In this document: positions 7,806 to 14,125 of the stretch, piece after piece | Position numbering within the stretch: the stretch's first letter is position 1 | How the letters are laid out: each line of letters opens with the position of its first letter | Assembly: GCA_966211215.1 (NCBI GenBank) | Contig: CBIHNR010000125.1 | Span: 1 to 16,203 of the forward strand | Length of the DNA stretch: 16,203 nt | From: Desertivirga sp966211215 | GTDB lineage: Bacteria; Bacteroidota; Bacteroidia; Sphingobacteriales; Sphingobacteriaceae | Direction: 5' to 3' | Position numbers and translations under genes: made by a program | The notes under the pieces: model-generated | Database searches by the model: none | Told to the model about the DNA's origin: nothing | The model's input: only the letters and a program-made list of their open reading frames with translations

Positions 7806-8453
7806 CTATGCGGGAATATGTTTGATTTGGTTAAATACTGATTTTAATTTCGCGATGTCCTTCAAGCCGGGAGAAGCTTCAAAACGGCTGTTAAGGTCTA
7901 TAGCATAAAAACGTTTATCGCGTAGTTTTAATGCTTCAAAAATATTATCGGCATTTAAACCGCCGCTTAAGAAGTAGGGAACGTTAAGCTCGTATCCCTT
8001 CAATAAATCCCAGTTAAAAGTTAGTCCGGAGCCGCCGTGGAGTTTTGTTTTAGTATCAAAAAGGAAAAAATCTACAGAATTTTCATAGGTCTTCAAAATG
8101 CCAAAATCAAAATCCTCATCCACTCCAAAAGCTTTAATCACTTCAATTCCGGTGTCCTTAAGTAATTTGCATAGCTCTGGAGACTCACTGCCGTGAAGCT
8201 GTACGGCGTTTAAATCATAGCTTTTAATTTTTTGCCGAATTTCATCCAAAGCCTCATTCACAAAAACACCAGTCTTTTTTATCTGAGGAGGAATCTGGTT
8301 TAACATTTCGGGGTCCAGGTTCTCAACAAAACGCTTCGATGGCGCATAAAAAATCAGTCCAATATAATCGGGGCCCAGGGTAACCAGTTGCTCTATATTA
8401 GTTGGTTCGCGCATGCCGCAAACCTTTAATTTTATATCGTTCGAGGTATTCAT
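7806..8453 (-). CDS. trpF: Phosphoribosylanthranilate isomerase
   Basis: 215 residues from the ATG at 8453. It carries out the Amadori rearrangement of phosphoribosylanthranilate to CdRP, the third step of the tryptophan branch. The catalytic Cys12 is in KVCGMR and Asp133 in LFDTK. HGGSGLTFNW and YFLSGGLNADNI bind the phosphate, and the LNSRFEASPGLKD ending is typical. I chose the ATG 13 nt beyond the trpD stop; a TTG 12 nt further upstream (8463-8465) would add four residues but is less likely. It is encoded separately, not fused to trpC, and trpC is absent from this cluster, so its product must go to an indole-glycerol-phosphate synthase encoded elsewhere. Confidence 0.93.
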   Translation of the reverse strand: MNTSNDIKLKVCGMREPTNIEQLVTLGPDYIGLIFYAPSKRFVENLDPEMLNQIPPQIKKTGVFVNEALDEIRQKIKSYDLNAVQLHGSESPELCKLLKDTGIEVIKAFGVDEDFDFGILKTYENSVDFFLFDTKTKLHGGSGLTFNWDLLKGYELNVPYFLSGGLNADNIFEALKLRDKRFYAIDLNSRFEASPGLKDIAKLKSVFNQIKHIPA

Positions 8454-8466
8454 GAGAGCAGGCAAA

Positions 8467-9465
8467 TTAAACGTAGGCGATAGAAAGCAATGCTTCGAAA
8501 CTATGTAACGCTCTCTTGCTCAGTAAGGCATCTTCCGCCTCATAGAAACAATCTGCAAATGATTTATCAGGATGTATTGTTTTTATAGCAAGCGCAGCGT
8601 TGCAAAGCACCACATTATTTTGTGCTGTGGTTCCCCGCCCATTTAATACGTCAGTGAAAATTTTAGCAGATTCGGCTACAGTGCTTCCTCCACCAATTTC
8701 TTCGGGTTTAATACGCGGAAAGCCTAGTTTTTCGAGGCTGTATATTTGCTCTCCTGAATTGGAAAATGTTTTGAAGTTCCCCGTAAGCGATATTTCATCG
8801 TAGCCATCAAGGGCATGAAGAATGGTGTATTTTTTATTCGACTTTTGGTATAAATAAGCATAAATACGAGCGAGTTCGAGGCTGAAAACGCCAACCGACT
8901 GGTATTCTGGCTTAGCCGGGTTAACCAGTGGCCCAAGCATATTAAAAAACGTTTTAACGCCGAGCTCTTTTCTTATTGGAGCCATTGTTTTCATGGCAGG
9001 GTGGAATAGGGGAGCGTGTAAGAAGCAAATATTGGCATCCTCGACGCTCTTTTTTAACTTGGCAGGGTCGTTGGTAAACTGATAGCCCAGGTATTCCATT
9101 ACATTGGAAGAGCCACAGCCCGAAGAAACTCCGTAGTTGCCATGTTTAGCCACCTTATAGCCCGCACCAGCCGTTACAAAAGAGGCAAGAGTAGAAATGT
9201 TGAACGTATCTTTTCCGTCTCCACCAGTTCCGCATAAATCTATTAAATCATAACCTTCTAAACCTGTATCCAAACATAAATCCAACATTGCATCCCTAAA
9301 TCCTTCCAGTTCATCTACAGTAATAGTGCGCATGCAGTAAGCGGTCATAAAAGCTGCCATTTGAGAGTTGTTATACATCCCCCGGGCAATGTTTGTCAAA
9401 ATTTCCTTTGCCTGTTTTTTGGTAAAGGTTTTATGTTCAAATAGATGATTTAATATTTCTTTCAT
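8467..9465 (-). CDS. trpD: Anthranilate phosphoribosyltransferase
   Basis: 332 residues, normal length. It transfers the phosphoribosyl group from PRPP to anthranilate. GTGGD (79-83) is the diphosphate-binding signature, KHGN (107-110) with GCGSSNVME follows, and LGPLVNPAKPEYQSVGVF is a further family mark. It is the first structural gene of trpD-F-B-A. The attenuator terminator (9530-9502) ends 36 nt upstream of its ATG at 9465, so its transcription is probably set by tryptophan supply. It is not fused to trpG. The reading frame is clean. Confidence 0.95.
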   Translation of the reverse strand: MKEILNHLFEHKTFTKKQAKEILTNIARGMYNNSQMAAFMTAYCMRTITVDELEGFRDAMLDLCLDTGLEGYDLIDLCGTGGDGKDTFNISTLASFVTAGAGYKVAKHGNYGVSSGCGSSNVMEYLGYQFTNDPAKLKKSVEDANICFLHAPLFHPAMKTMAPIRKELGVKTFFNMLGPLVNPAKPEYQSVGVFSLELARIYAYLYQKSNKKYTILHALDGYDEISLTGNFKTFSNSGEQIYSLEKLGFPRIKPEEIGGGSTVAESAKIFTDVLNGRGTTAQNNVVLCNAALAIKTIHPDKSFADCFYEAEDALLSKRALHSFEALLSIAYV

Positions 9466-9501
9466 TTGTTTTTCAAATACTTATGCTCTTTTACTGGAAG
9501 C

Positions 9502-9530
9502 AAAAAAAAAGGTTGCTTTGCGAGCAACCC
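9502..9530 (-). terminator. trp attenuator: intrinsic terminator in the trpD leader
   Basis: On the minus strand a 7-bp perfect stem GGTTGCT/AGCAACC (9529-9523 and 9517-9511) with a 5-nt loop is followed at once by nine T's (9510-9502). It lies between the Trp-rich leader peptide and trpD. Its 5' arm can alternatively pair with GCAGTCT or GCAGCTC (both with G-U pairs), located just after or at the Trp codons, giving a competing antiterminator. A 7-bp stem with one bulge spanning the leader stop codon is a candidate pause hairpin. Confidence 0.82.
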
Positions 9531-9574
9531 TGTTTTTCTTTATAAATTAGAATACATATACAGACTGCCCTCTT

Positions 9575-9619
9575 TTAAAGGAGCTGCCACCAAATTATAT
9601 GTACTGTTTGTAAACTCAT
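9575..9619 (-). CDS. trpL: Putative trp leader peptide with tandem Trp codons
   Basis: A 14-codon reading frame on the minus strand, MSLQTVHIIWWQLL followed by TAA. The two Trp codons (TGG TGG) are at 9592-9587. Tryptophan is rare, so two adjacent codons in a 14-residue frame placed between a promoter and an intrinsic terminator ahead of a tryptophan operon are strong circumstantial evidence for ribosome-mediated attenuation. When Trp-tRNA is scarce the ribosome would stall at the WW pair and favour the antiterminator; when it is plentiful the terminator forms. The ATG follows an A-rich stretch (acaacaaaaaa) without a Shine-Dalgarno, as is common in Bacteroidota. The peptide itself need have no function. 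Confidence 0.8.
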   Translation of the reverse strand: MSLQTVHIIWWQLL

Positions 9620-9634
9620 TTTTTTGTTGTAGGG

Positions 9635-9666
9635 CAAATATGTATATATCTTTTTTTTCTTGCAAA
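9635..9666 (-). promoter_or_regulatory. Promoter of the trp operon
   Basis: Read on the minus strand: TTTG (9666-9663), 20-nt spacer, CATATTTG (9642-9635), which matches TAnnTTTG at 7 of 8 positions. Transcription would start about 10 nt before the leader-peptide ATG at 9619, which fits a short leader RNA that contains the peptide and the attenuator. Confidence 0.65.
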
Positions 9667-9782
9667 AGTTTTGTCGCTTTTTCTGATGGAAACTAGGAAA
9701 TTATGGAATAAATTACATTCAATTGTTACTAATTGAGCTTTAATATGTCTTCTATACGCTTAATTTTCTATTTTTAGCAGCT

Positions 9783-10645
9783 ATGAAAAGCAGGCGGACA
9801 AAGTATATTTTATCCTTAGAGCAAAAATTAGGCAAGGTTTTATTCGTCGTTGCGGGGGTATTTTTAGCCGCATTTGGCTTGAAAAGTTTCCTGGTACCTA
9901 ATGGCTTTATTGATGGTGGTGTTACTGGTATTTCTCTATTGGCCAACCACATAACCGGTGTGCCTGTTTCTGTATGGCTTATTGTTTTTAACGCTCCGTT
10001 TATTTATTTGGGATTAAGGCAAATAGGTAAGCCTTTTGCTATTTCCACGTTAATGGCTGTTAGCGGCCTGGCGCTGATATTGATCTTTTTTAACTTTCCG
10101 GTACTTACAACTGATAAGCTTTTATCTTAGGGGCTGGTATCGGCATGGCCATGCGTGGCGGCTGTGTGCTTGACGGAACCGAAATAATAGCTGTTTATAT
10201 AAACCGCAAAAGCATGTTTTCTATCGGTGACATTATATTAATAATTAATGTAGTGATATTTGTAATTGCCGCTTTTATTTTGGGTATTGAGACGGCACTA
10301 TATTCTATTTTAACCTACCTCTCGGCTTCAAAAACTGTCGATTTCATTATTCAAGGTATTGAAGAATATACGGGTGTAACCATTATATCGGCTAAGAGCA
10401 AAGAAATAAGGCAAGCTATTATCCACAACCTTGGCCGGGGGGTTACAATTTATAAAGGAGAAAGGGGCTTCGGTAGCAATGTTTATGCCGAAAAAGACAT
10501 CGACATAATTTTTACCGTAGTTACAAGGCTGGAAGTTTCTAAAGTTAAGGAAGTGGTGAAGATAATTGACAGGAAAGCGTTTATGGTAATGAACGTAATT
10601 ACCGAAACCAACGGCGGAATAATTAAAAGGCGGCCATTGCACTAA
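9783..10645 (+). pseudogene. YitT-family membrane protein, frameshifted
   Basis: YitT proteins (about 280-300 residues) have a multi-helix membrane domain followed by a cytoplasmic DUF2179 domain; their function is poorly known. The first frame (9783-10130) gives the N terminus and about three membrane segments (VLFVVAGVFLAAFGLKSFLVPNG..., VWLIVFNAPFIYLGL, LALILIFF) and stops after TTDKLLS. The homologous sequence resumes in another frame at about 10127 with LGAGIGMAMRGGCVLDGTE and runs to 10645, including DUF2179 (GVTIYKGERGFG...IIFTVVTRLEVSKVKEVV...FMVMNVITETNGG). From memory of the family about eight residues are missing between 'DKLL' and 'LGAGIG', so a deletion near 22 nt is likely rather than a single-base slip. 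A sequencing error cannot be excluded. Confidence 0.8.
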
Positions 10646-10851
10646 GCAACGTAACTTCCCTTGGATGATTTGGAAGCAGGCCTGTTCTTCATTCCTTTTG
10701 GGATGACAATTACACGCCGGGTTGCACAAAAAGCGCAATAGAATATCCTTAAAGGGACAAAAAAGAAAAATTGCTTAAACCATCTCGGCCTGTGAATTTG
10801 ATAGTGAAATTCAGTATTGCATTTTCTGCATTTTAAATCCTCTAAATACAT
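10642..10851 (-). CDS. Small zinc-ribbon protein
   Basis: 69 residues with two Cys pairs, C8-x2-C11 and C39-x2-C42, separated by a short basic and aromatic stretch (RPRWFKQFFFFVPLR). This pattern, CxxC then PRW...L..Y/F.C..C, is that of small single zinc-ribbon proteins. The C-terminal tail is basic and Ser/Lys-rich (KGMKNRPASKSSKGSYVA), which could bind nucleic acid. It converges on the YitT gene and overlaps its last 4 nt. The start ATG at 10851 is the only reasonable one. No specific role can be assigned. Confidence 0.6.
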   Translation of the reverse strand: MYLEDLKCRKCNTEFHYQIHRPRWFKQFFFFVPLRIFYCAFCATRRVIVIPKGMKNRPASKSSKGSYVA

Positions 10852-10996
10852 AATTACAAATTGTGCTGGTTTAGTACCAAAATTTTTAGGTTCTGATGGG
10901 TAGAAAACTGGCTTGTTAATTATTCAATCAAAGTAACGCATCAAAATTAAAAAAAGTAACAACTTCGTAACATAGGCTTGATGTTTTTTTATTTTT

Positions 10997-11027
10997 TTTG
11001 TTATTTGTGTAATAGTTTCTACATTTA
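10997..11027 (+). promoter_or_regulatory. Promoter of the REC-PAS response regulator
   Basis: TTTG at 10997-11000, 19-nt spacer, TACATTTA at 11020-11027 (7 of 8 to TAnnTTTG). The predicted start leaves about 40 nt of leader before the ATG at 11076. Confidence 0.6.
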
Positions 11028-11075
11028 AGAGTAACAAGTTCTACAGGCTGCCTGCCTGAAAAATAATTTAGACCT

Positions 11076-11894
11076 ATGATATTGATTGTTGATGATATTC
11101 CTGAAAATGTTTATTCCCTGCAGAAAGTACTGGAAAAACATAAATTCACTGTAGATACAGCATTCTCAGGGGAAGAAGCCTTAAAGAAAATTCTTTCAAA
11201 AAACTATGTACTGGTAATTCTGGATGTTCAAATGCCCGGAATTGATGGTTTTGAAGTAGCCGAGAATATTAAAGGCTTCAAAAAAGCTAAAGATACCGCT
11301 GTTATTTTTTTATCAGCCAATTCAATTGATACCAGCCTTATAATCAAGGGATATAATCAAGGTGCAACGGATTATATCACAAAACCAGTTGATCCCGCTA
11401 TTTTACTCCTTAAAGTAAAGCGGGTGTACGAAATTTATGAATCCCGCCAGGCACATACCAAACAAAATCAGGAAATCAATACCCTCTACGTGCAGGAAAA
11501 GGAACAGAAAACGCTGCTGTTAAACAAAGTAAAAAGGCTGGAGCATTTTTTAAGTCTTGCCAAAATGGGTTTATGGGAATATTATCCCGAATCTAAAACT
11601 TTAATGTGTTCACCGGAAATATATAAATTGCTGAATGTGGACCCGGACACCCAGCAGCTCGACCTCGATTTTGTACTCAATCGCACTGATTTTGACGGGG
11701 TAGATATATCCGACTTATCTAAAGGAAAAAAACACTTTCAGCTGGAGCACACCTTTACCTCACCGGATAACCAGATTAAACATCTTAAAGAGTTTGTAGA
11801 GATCGTTTACAATAAAGAAGGTCCGGCCAAGGTACAGGGTGTCGTACAGGTAATAGAGGCCGACAAAAAAGAGATGTCGCCAAGTTCTCATTAA
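11076..11894 (+). CDS. Response regulator: receiver domain with C-terminal PAS-like domain
   Basis: 272 residues. Residues 1-120 are a complete receiver domain: acidic pair Asp6/Asp7 (ILIVDD), phospho-acceptor Asp50 in VILDVQMPGIDG, Ser80 in VIFLSANS and Lys103 in YITKPVDP. Residues ~118-158 are a charged helix, probably coiled coil (QNQEINTLYVQEKEQKTLLL). Residues ~158-262 look like a PAS fold (MGLWEYYPESKTLMCSPEIYKLL ... EFVEIVYNKEGPAKVQGVVQVI). There is no DNA-binding, GGDEF or kinase output, so it probably signals through protein contact. A partner histidine kinase is not in the window. Many similar chains continue into a histidine kinase; here the frame ends cleanly before a terminator, so I treat it as complete. 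It has its own promoter and terminator, so it is a single-gene unit. Confidence 0.85.
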   Translation: MILIVDDIPENVYSLQKVLEKHKFTVDTAFSGEEALKKILSKNYVLVILDVQMPGIDGFEVAENIKGFKKAKDTAVIFLSANSIDTSLIIKGYNQGATDYITKPVDPAILLLKVKRVYEIYESRQAHTKQNQEINTLYVQEKEQKTLLLNKVKRLEHFLSLAKMGLWEYYPESKTLMCSPEIYKLLNVDPDTQQLDLDFVLNRTDFDGVDISDLSKGKKHFQLEHTFTSPDNQIKHLKEFVEIVYNKEGPAKVQGVVQVIEADKKEMSPSSH

Positions 11895-11915
11895 TATTCA
11901 TGCTTATTTTATATG

Positions 11916-11949
11916 GGCAGGTTAAACAATTGTTTTTCCTGCCTTTTTT
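11916..11949 (+). terminator. Intrinsic terminator after the response regulator
   Basis: Stem GGCAGG (11916-11921) with CCTGCC (11938-11943), extended inside by AAAC/GTTT around the loop AATT, followed by six T's (11944-11949). It starts 22 nt after the stop codon. Confidence 0.85.
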
Positions 11950-12056
11950 ATATTTGTCATATGGTGCAGTCCGGGGACCAGAGGGGCTAAGTTCCAGAGC
12001 CAACCGGGGAAATGGAAGTCAACAATAAATCGTTTTTATTTTAACTAGCCAGCTTT

Positions 12057-12482
12057 ATGACGAACGAAATACTAAAGCATTCAATCAAGGCAATCGAGTA
12101 CAGATTTATCAAAGCAATTGCGGGCTCTAAAAATGATTTTGGAACCTTTAAAATCAGCGAACACACCAGGTGCCCGAATGAAATTATTAACCACATGTTT
12201 GATTTGGCGGCGAAAACCTCGACTATGATTAAAGAGGGACATTTTAATTGTCCTCCACCGGAATGCCTTGATTTCGAAACTGAGGTTTCTCGTTTTGTAT
12301 CGGGCTTGCATCAATTAATGGAGGTAATGGATATTTATGATATCAAACCTGAAATAGGGAAGAAGTTATTGCAAGGCCCTATTTTAGATATCGCTGCGCA
12401 TATTGGGCAGATTGCCATGTTAAATGGCTTGCATGGCAATAAAATTGGCAAAGAAAATTACTACTCAGCAGAACTGGAGTAG
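12057..12482 (+). CDS. DinB-like superfamily protein
   Basis: 141 residues, mainly helical. The segments CPNEIINHMFDLAAKT (His46) and GPILDIAAHIGQIAMLNGLHG (His115) match the two conserved helices of DinB/YfiT-like four-helix bundles, where histidines bind a metal; in relatives the second reads roughly GPL.DAL.HVGQLAMLRR. Such proteins include thiol-dependent S-transferases and many of unknown function. It is shorter than typical members (about 150-170), and no third His in the usual place is obvious. It stands alone: a terminator lies upstream and an empty region downstream. No convincing promoter was found. Confidence 0.7.
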   Translation: MTNEILKHSIKAIEYRFIKAIAGSKNDFGTFKISEHTRCPNEIINHMFDLAAKTSTMIKEGHFNCPPPECLDFETEVSRFVSGLHQLMEVMDIYDIKPEIGKKLLQGPILDIAAHIGQIAMLNGLHGNKIGKENYYSAELE

Positions 12483-12599
12483 TTGAACCCTAATCTTAAC
12501 CGAATGAACGCGAGCCCATTAAGTACTAGTTATGACTATAGCCACTTTGAATCAAAATGTCATTTCCCTTACTTGTTCTACTTCCTAACGAAAATTATA

Positions 12600-12893
12600 T
12601 TAAGAGAATACTCTCATTTCCGCATTTTGAGTTTTGAATTCAAGGTTAGCTAATGTGGCTAAAGCCCTGGAACTATTCTCCACATTCCGTTGGTTAAAAC
12701 CAAACGGCAACAGATGCTGATGGAGCACTCTCCGATGCCGGTATTTTCTCTTTGTTACATTGCTTACAATATTCAATGACTCGAACTCAGGTTTACAATA
12801 AATTGTTCTAGTCGCAAACAGGGTATAGCAGAATAAGTACGCTTTCAAATTAAAACCTACTCTGCCTCGCCACATCTTGCCCCCAGCTTTCAT
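12600..12893 (-). CDS. Doubtful 97-codon frame
   Basis: Minus-strand frame starting MKAGGKMWRGRVGFN and ending in NLEFKTQNAEMRVFS. In its favour: a GAGGG sequence about 6 nt before the ATG, unusual for this window, and the long hairpin 26 nt upstream. Against it: few acidic residues, a low-complexity basic composition, no recognisable domain, and an isolated position. It could be the trace of a dispersed repeat or insertion element. I give it low confidence. Confidence 0.25.
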   Translation of the reverse strand: MKAGGKMWRGRVGFNLKAYLFCYTLFATRTIYCKPEFESLNIVSNVTKRKYRHRRVLHQHLLPFGFNQRNVENSSRALATLANLEFKTQNAEMRVFS

Positions 12894-12918
12894 ATATTTC
12901 CCTCATTAATCAATGATC

Positions 12919-12969
12919 AATCCATAATAAGTCCACCTTTCCTAATGAAACGTGGACTTATTATGGATT
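12919..12969. repeat. Long hairpin, 18-bp perfect inverted repeat
   Basis: AATCCATAATAAGTCCAC at 12919-12936 is fully complementary to 12952-12969. After one C-C mismatch the stem continues with TTTC/GAAA (12938-12941, 12947-12950) around a 5-nt loop, 22 bp in all. No T-run follows on the plus strand, so it is not an obvious terminator. It may be a recombination or replication site, or the remnant of a small palindromic element. Confidence 0.7.
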
Positions 12970-13134
12970 AAACACCTTAAAATACGGCTTGCTTAGATAA
13001 GCAGGCTGGAAGAAGGTAGGGCGAAGGCTTTAATACAAGGTAGCCAAATGTTAATTTTGGTTAAAATACTTTTCTTTAGGCTATTTCGTTGTTAACTTTA
13101 AAAATATAACTTAACCCATTTAACTCTAAATCTT

Positions 13135-13275
13135 ATGGCAATTGTTGACAGAAGCGGCAAGGTCCGCGGATCAATCTCTAAATCCCGCACAATACAAATA
13201 CAAAACGTTACTGGCAACCCTGAGAGCCTGACAATACGCCTCTCCGAGAAACGAAAAGGACTTGCATGTTGTTGA
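13135..13275 (+). CDS. 46-codon frame, possibly the truncated start of a gene cut by the cassette array
   Basis: Starts MAIVDRSGKVRGSIS and ends ...KGLACC. The first ~15 residues recall the N terminus of Bacteroidota hypothetical proteins beginning 'MAxxxxSGKxRGxxGN', but this is from memory and uncertain. From about codon 17 the DNA is the right half of an attC-like repeat (13180-13213), so the rest of the frame is probably not natural protein. A TAACTTTA box (13094-13101) upstream could serve as a promoter. Either a gene disrupted by array rearrangement or a chance frame. Confidence 0.3.
   Translation: MAIVDRSGKVRGSISKSRTIQIQNVTGNPESLTIRLSEKRKGLACC
13180..13215 (+). repeat. Right half of an attC-like site, left edge of cassette 1
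   Basis: The segment cccgcacaatacaaatacaaaac + GTTACTGG (core 13207-13214) is closely similar to the right half of the complete site ending at 14580 (cgggcacaatacaaacactta + ACGTTAGCGG). No matching left half is visible upstream, so the site is truncated. The recombination point would lie between G13207 and T13208. GTTACTGGC (13207-13215) is repeated in reverse complement at 13963-13971. Confidence 0.65.
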
Positions 13276-13297
13276 CTTTTAAGTTAACTTTACTTTG
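13269..13297 (+). promoter_or_regulatory. Cassette-borne promoter of the toxin-antitoxin pair
   Basis: TTG at 13269-13271, 18-nt spacer, TTACTTTG at 13290-13297 (7 of 8 to TAnnTTTG). A second near-match, TAACTTTA, lies at 13286-13293. Both are so close to the GTG start at 13297 that the message would be leaderless or the true start lies slightly downstream. It lies inside cassette 1, so the pair would not depend on an array promoter. Confidence 0.45.
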
Positions 13298-13674
13298 TGA
13301 AATTCGTAGACAGAAAAATCATATTCCATGGGACTTATTTTACGGACTTTTATCTTGGGCAGTCTGAAAAGGTTCAAGACAAAATTGAATATGTACTTCG
13401 AATTGTACGACAGGTCGAGCGTATCTCTAAAAAGTTTTTTGACCACATGGAAGGTACCGATGGGCTATATGAAATCAGGATTGAGGTAGAATCGAACATT
13501 TTTAGAATTTTCTGCTGCTTTGACGACGGAAATATTGTTATTCTGTTTAATGGCTTTCAGAAGAAGACTCAAAAGACTCCGAAAGCGGAAATTGAAAAGG
13601 CTTTACGATTGAAACAAGAATACTTTGAATTAAAAAACAAGAGCAATGAAAAAGGAAGAAATAAGAAAGGCTAA
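13297..13674 (+). CDS. Type II toxin, RelE/HigB superfamily (phage Gp49-like)
   Basis: 125 residues. The core GLYEIRIEVESNIFRIFCCFDDGNIVILFNGFQKKTQKTPKAEIEKA is the signature of Gp49-like/HigB-type toxins, small RNases of the RelE fold that cut mRNA on the ribosome and are neutralised by a partner antitoxin. KKTQKTP and the downstream helix with LKQEY are the usual C-terminal elements. The start is GTG; an in-frame TAA at 13285-13287 rules out a longer protein and the next Met is too far inside. Its last 29 nt overlap the antitoxin gene, toxin first, as in higBA. It sits in cassette 1. Toxin-antitoxin cassettes are common in large integrons, where they are thought to stabilise the array. Confidence 0.88.
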   Translation: MKFVDRKIIFHGTYFTDFYLGQSEKVQDKIEYVLRIVRQVERISKKFFDHMEGTDGLYEIRIEVESNIFRIFCCFDDGNIVILFNGFQKKTQKTPKAEIEKALRLKQEYFELKNKSNEKGRNKKG

Positions 13675-13951
13675 GTCGTTTGACGAGTTGCTTGACATAA
13701 AGTATGGAAAGATCGGAACTCCCGTTCGGGACGAATACGAGGTTAAAGCGAATTACTTTGTAATCTGCGAAATGCTGAAAGAAGCTAGGAAAGAAGCAAA
13801 TATTACTCAAGAACAGCTTGCAGAAAAAATAGGTACTAAAAAAAGCTATATCTCAAGACTTGAAAACGGCAAAGCTGACATTCAACTATCGACCTTGTTT
13901 AAAATATTTGAAACGGGACTGGGAAGAGAAATCCGACTGACAATTTTATAA
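13646..13951 (+). CDS. Antitoxin with XRE-type helix-turn-helix
   Basis: 101 residues. Residues ~54-80 (TQEQLAEKIGTKKSYISRLENGKADI) are a Cro/CI-type helix-turn-helix; the preceding helix MLKEARKEANI is also typical. Residues 1-40 are acidic/basic mixed and probably contact the toxin. It is translationally linked to the toxin by a 29-nt overlap in a different frame. As in HigA-type antitoxins it should bind the toxin and repress the shared promoter. The gene ends 12 nt before the start of the attC-like palindrome. Confidence 0.9.
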   Translation: MKKEEIRKAKSFDELLDIKYGKIGTPVRDEYEVKANYFVICEMLKEARKEANITQEQLAEKIGTKKSYISRLENGKADIQLSTLFKIFETGLGREIRLTIL

Positions 13952-13962
13952 AAATAAGGGCA

Positions 13963-14100
13963 GCCAGTAACATCAGCTCTGTTGCTATTGCTGGTTTCGG
14001 TGGTGTATGTTATCTCGGTGCTTTCTATTACATTAGTGCTGGCTTGAAAGTGACGTGCAATTAATGCCGCAACAGCAACAAGCCTTAACCGTTGTGTGCA
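13963..14100 (+). repeat. attC-like site 1, end of cassette 1
   Basis: Outer left box GCCAGTAAC (13963-13971), outer right core GTTGTGTG (14091-). The inner arms GTTGCTATTGC (13981-13991) and GCAACAGCAAC (14068-14078) pair with one A-C mismatch. The apical part holds ctttctattacattagtgct (14021-14040), shared with the next two sites. Length about 125 bp from AAC to GTT, within the known attC size range. Confidence 0.75.
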
Positions 14101-14125
14101 ATAGCAAAATCCCGACCTAAATCAA

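Larger units (their letters stand above)
12483..13134. other. Region without a convincing gene
   Basis: About 650 bp. It contains a strong hairpin at 12919-12969 and a doubtful minus-strand frame at 12600-12893, each listed separately. A further small inverted pair TGCTT/AAGCA lies near 12990-13005. I see no RNA gene, no attI-like core, and no integrase fragment here, although it borders the cassette array. Confidence 0.6.

Noticed and set aside
8454..8465. TTG start for trpF adding four residues
   Set aside because: The ATG at 8453 matches the family N terminus better and TTG has no supporting ribosome site.
9466..9696. Plus-strand frame of 76 codons over the trp leader
   Set aside because: It runs antisense through the promoter, leader peptide and terminator and resembles no protein.
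11950..12056. GC-rich stretch (ccggggaccagagggg...ccgggg) as a structured RNA
   Set aside because: Only 4-bp complementary pieces can be found; no known RNA motif is recognisable.
13547..13810. Minus-strand frame across the toxin-antitoxin overlap
   Set aside because: Antisense to two well-supported genes and without family resemblance.
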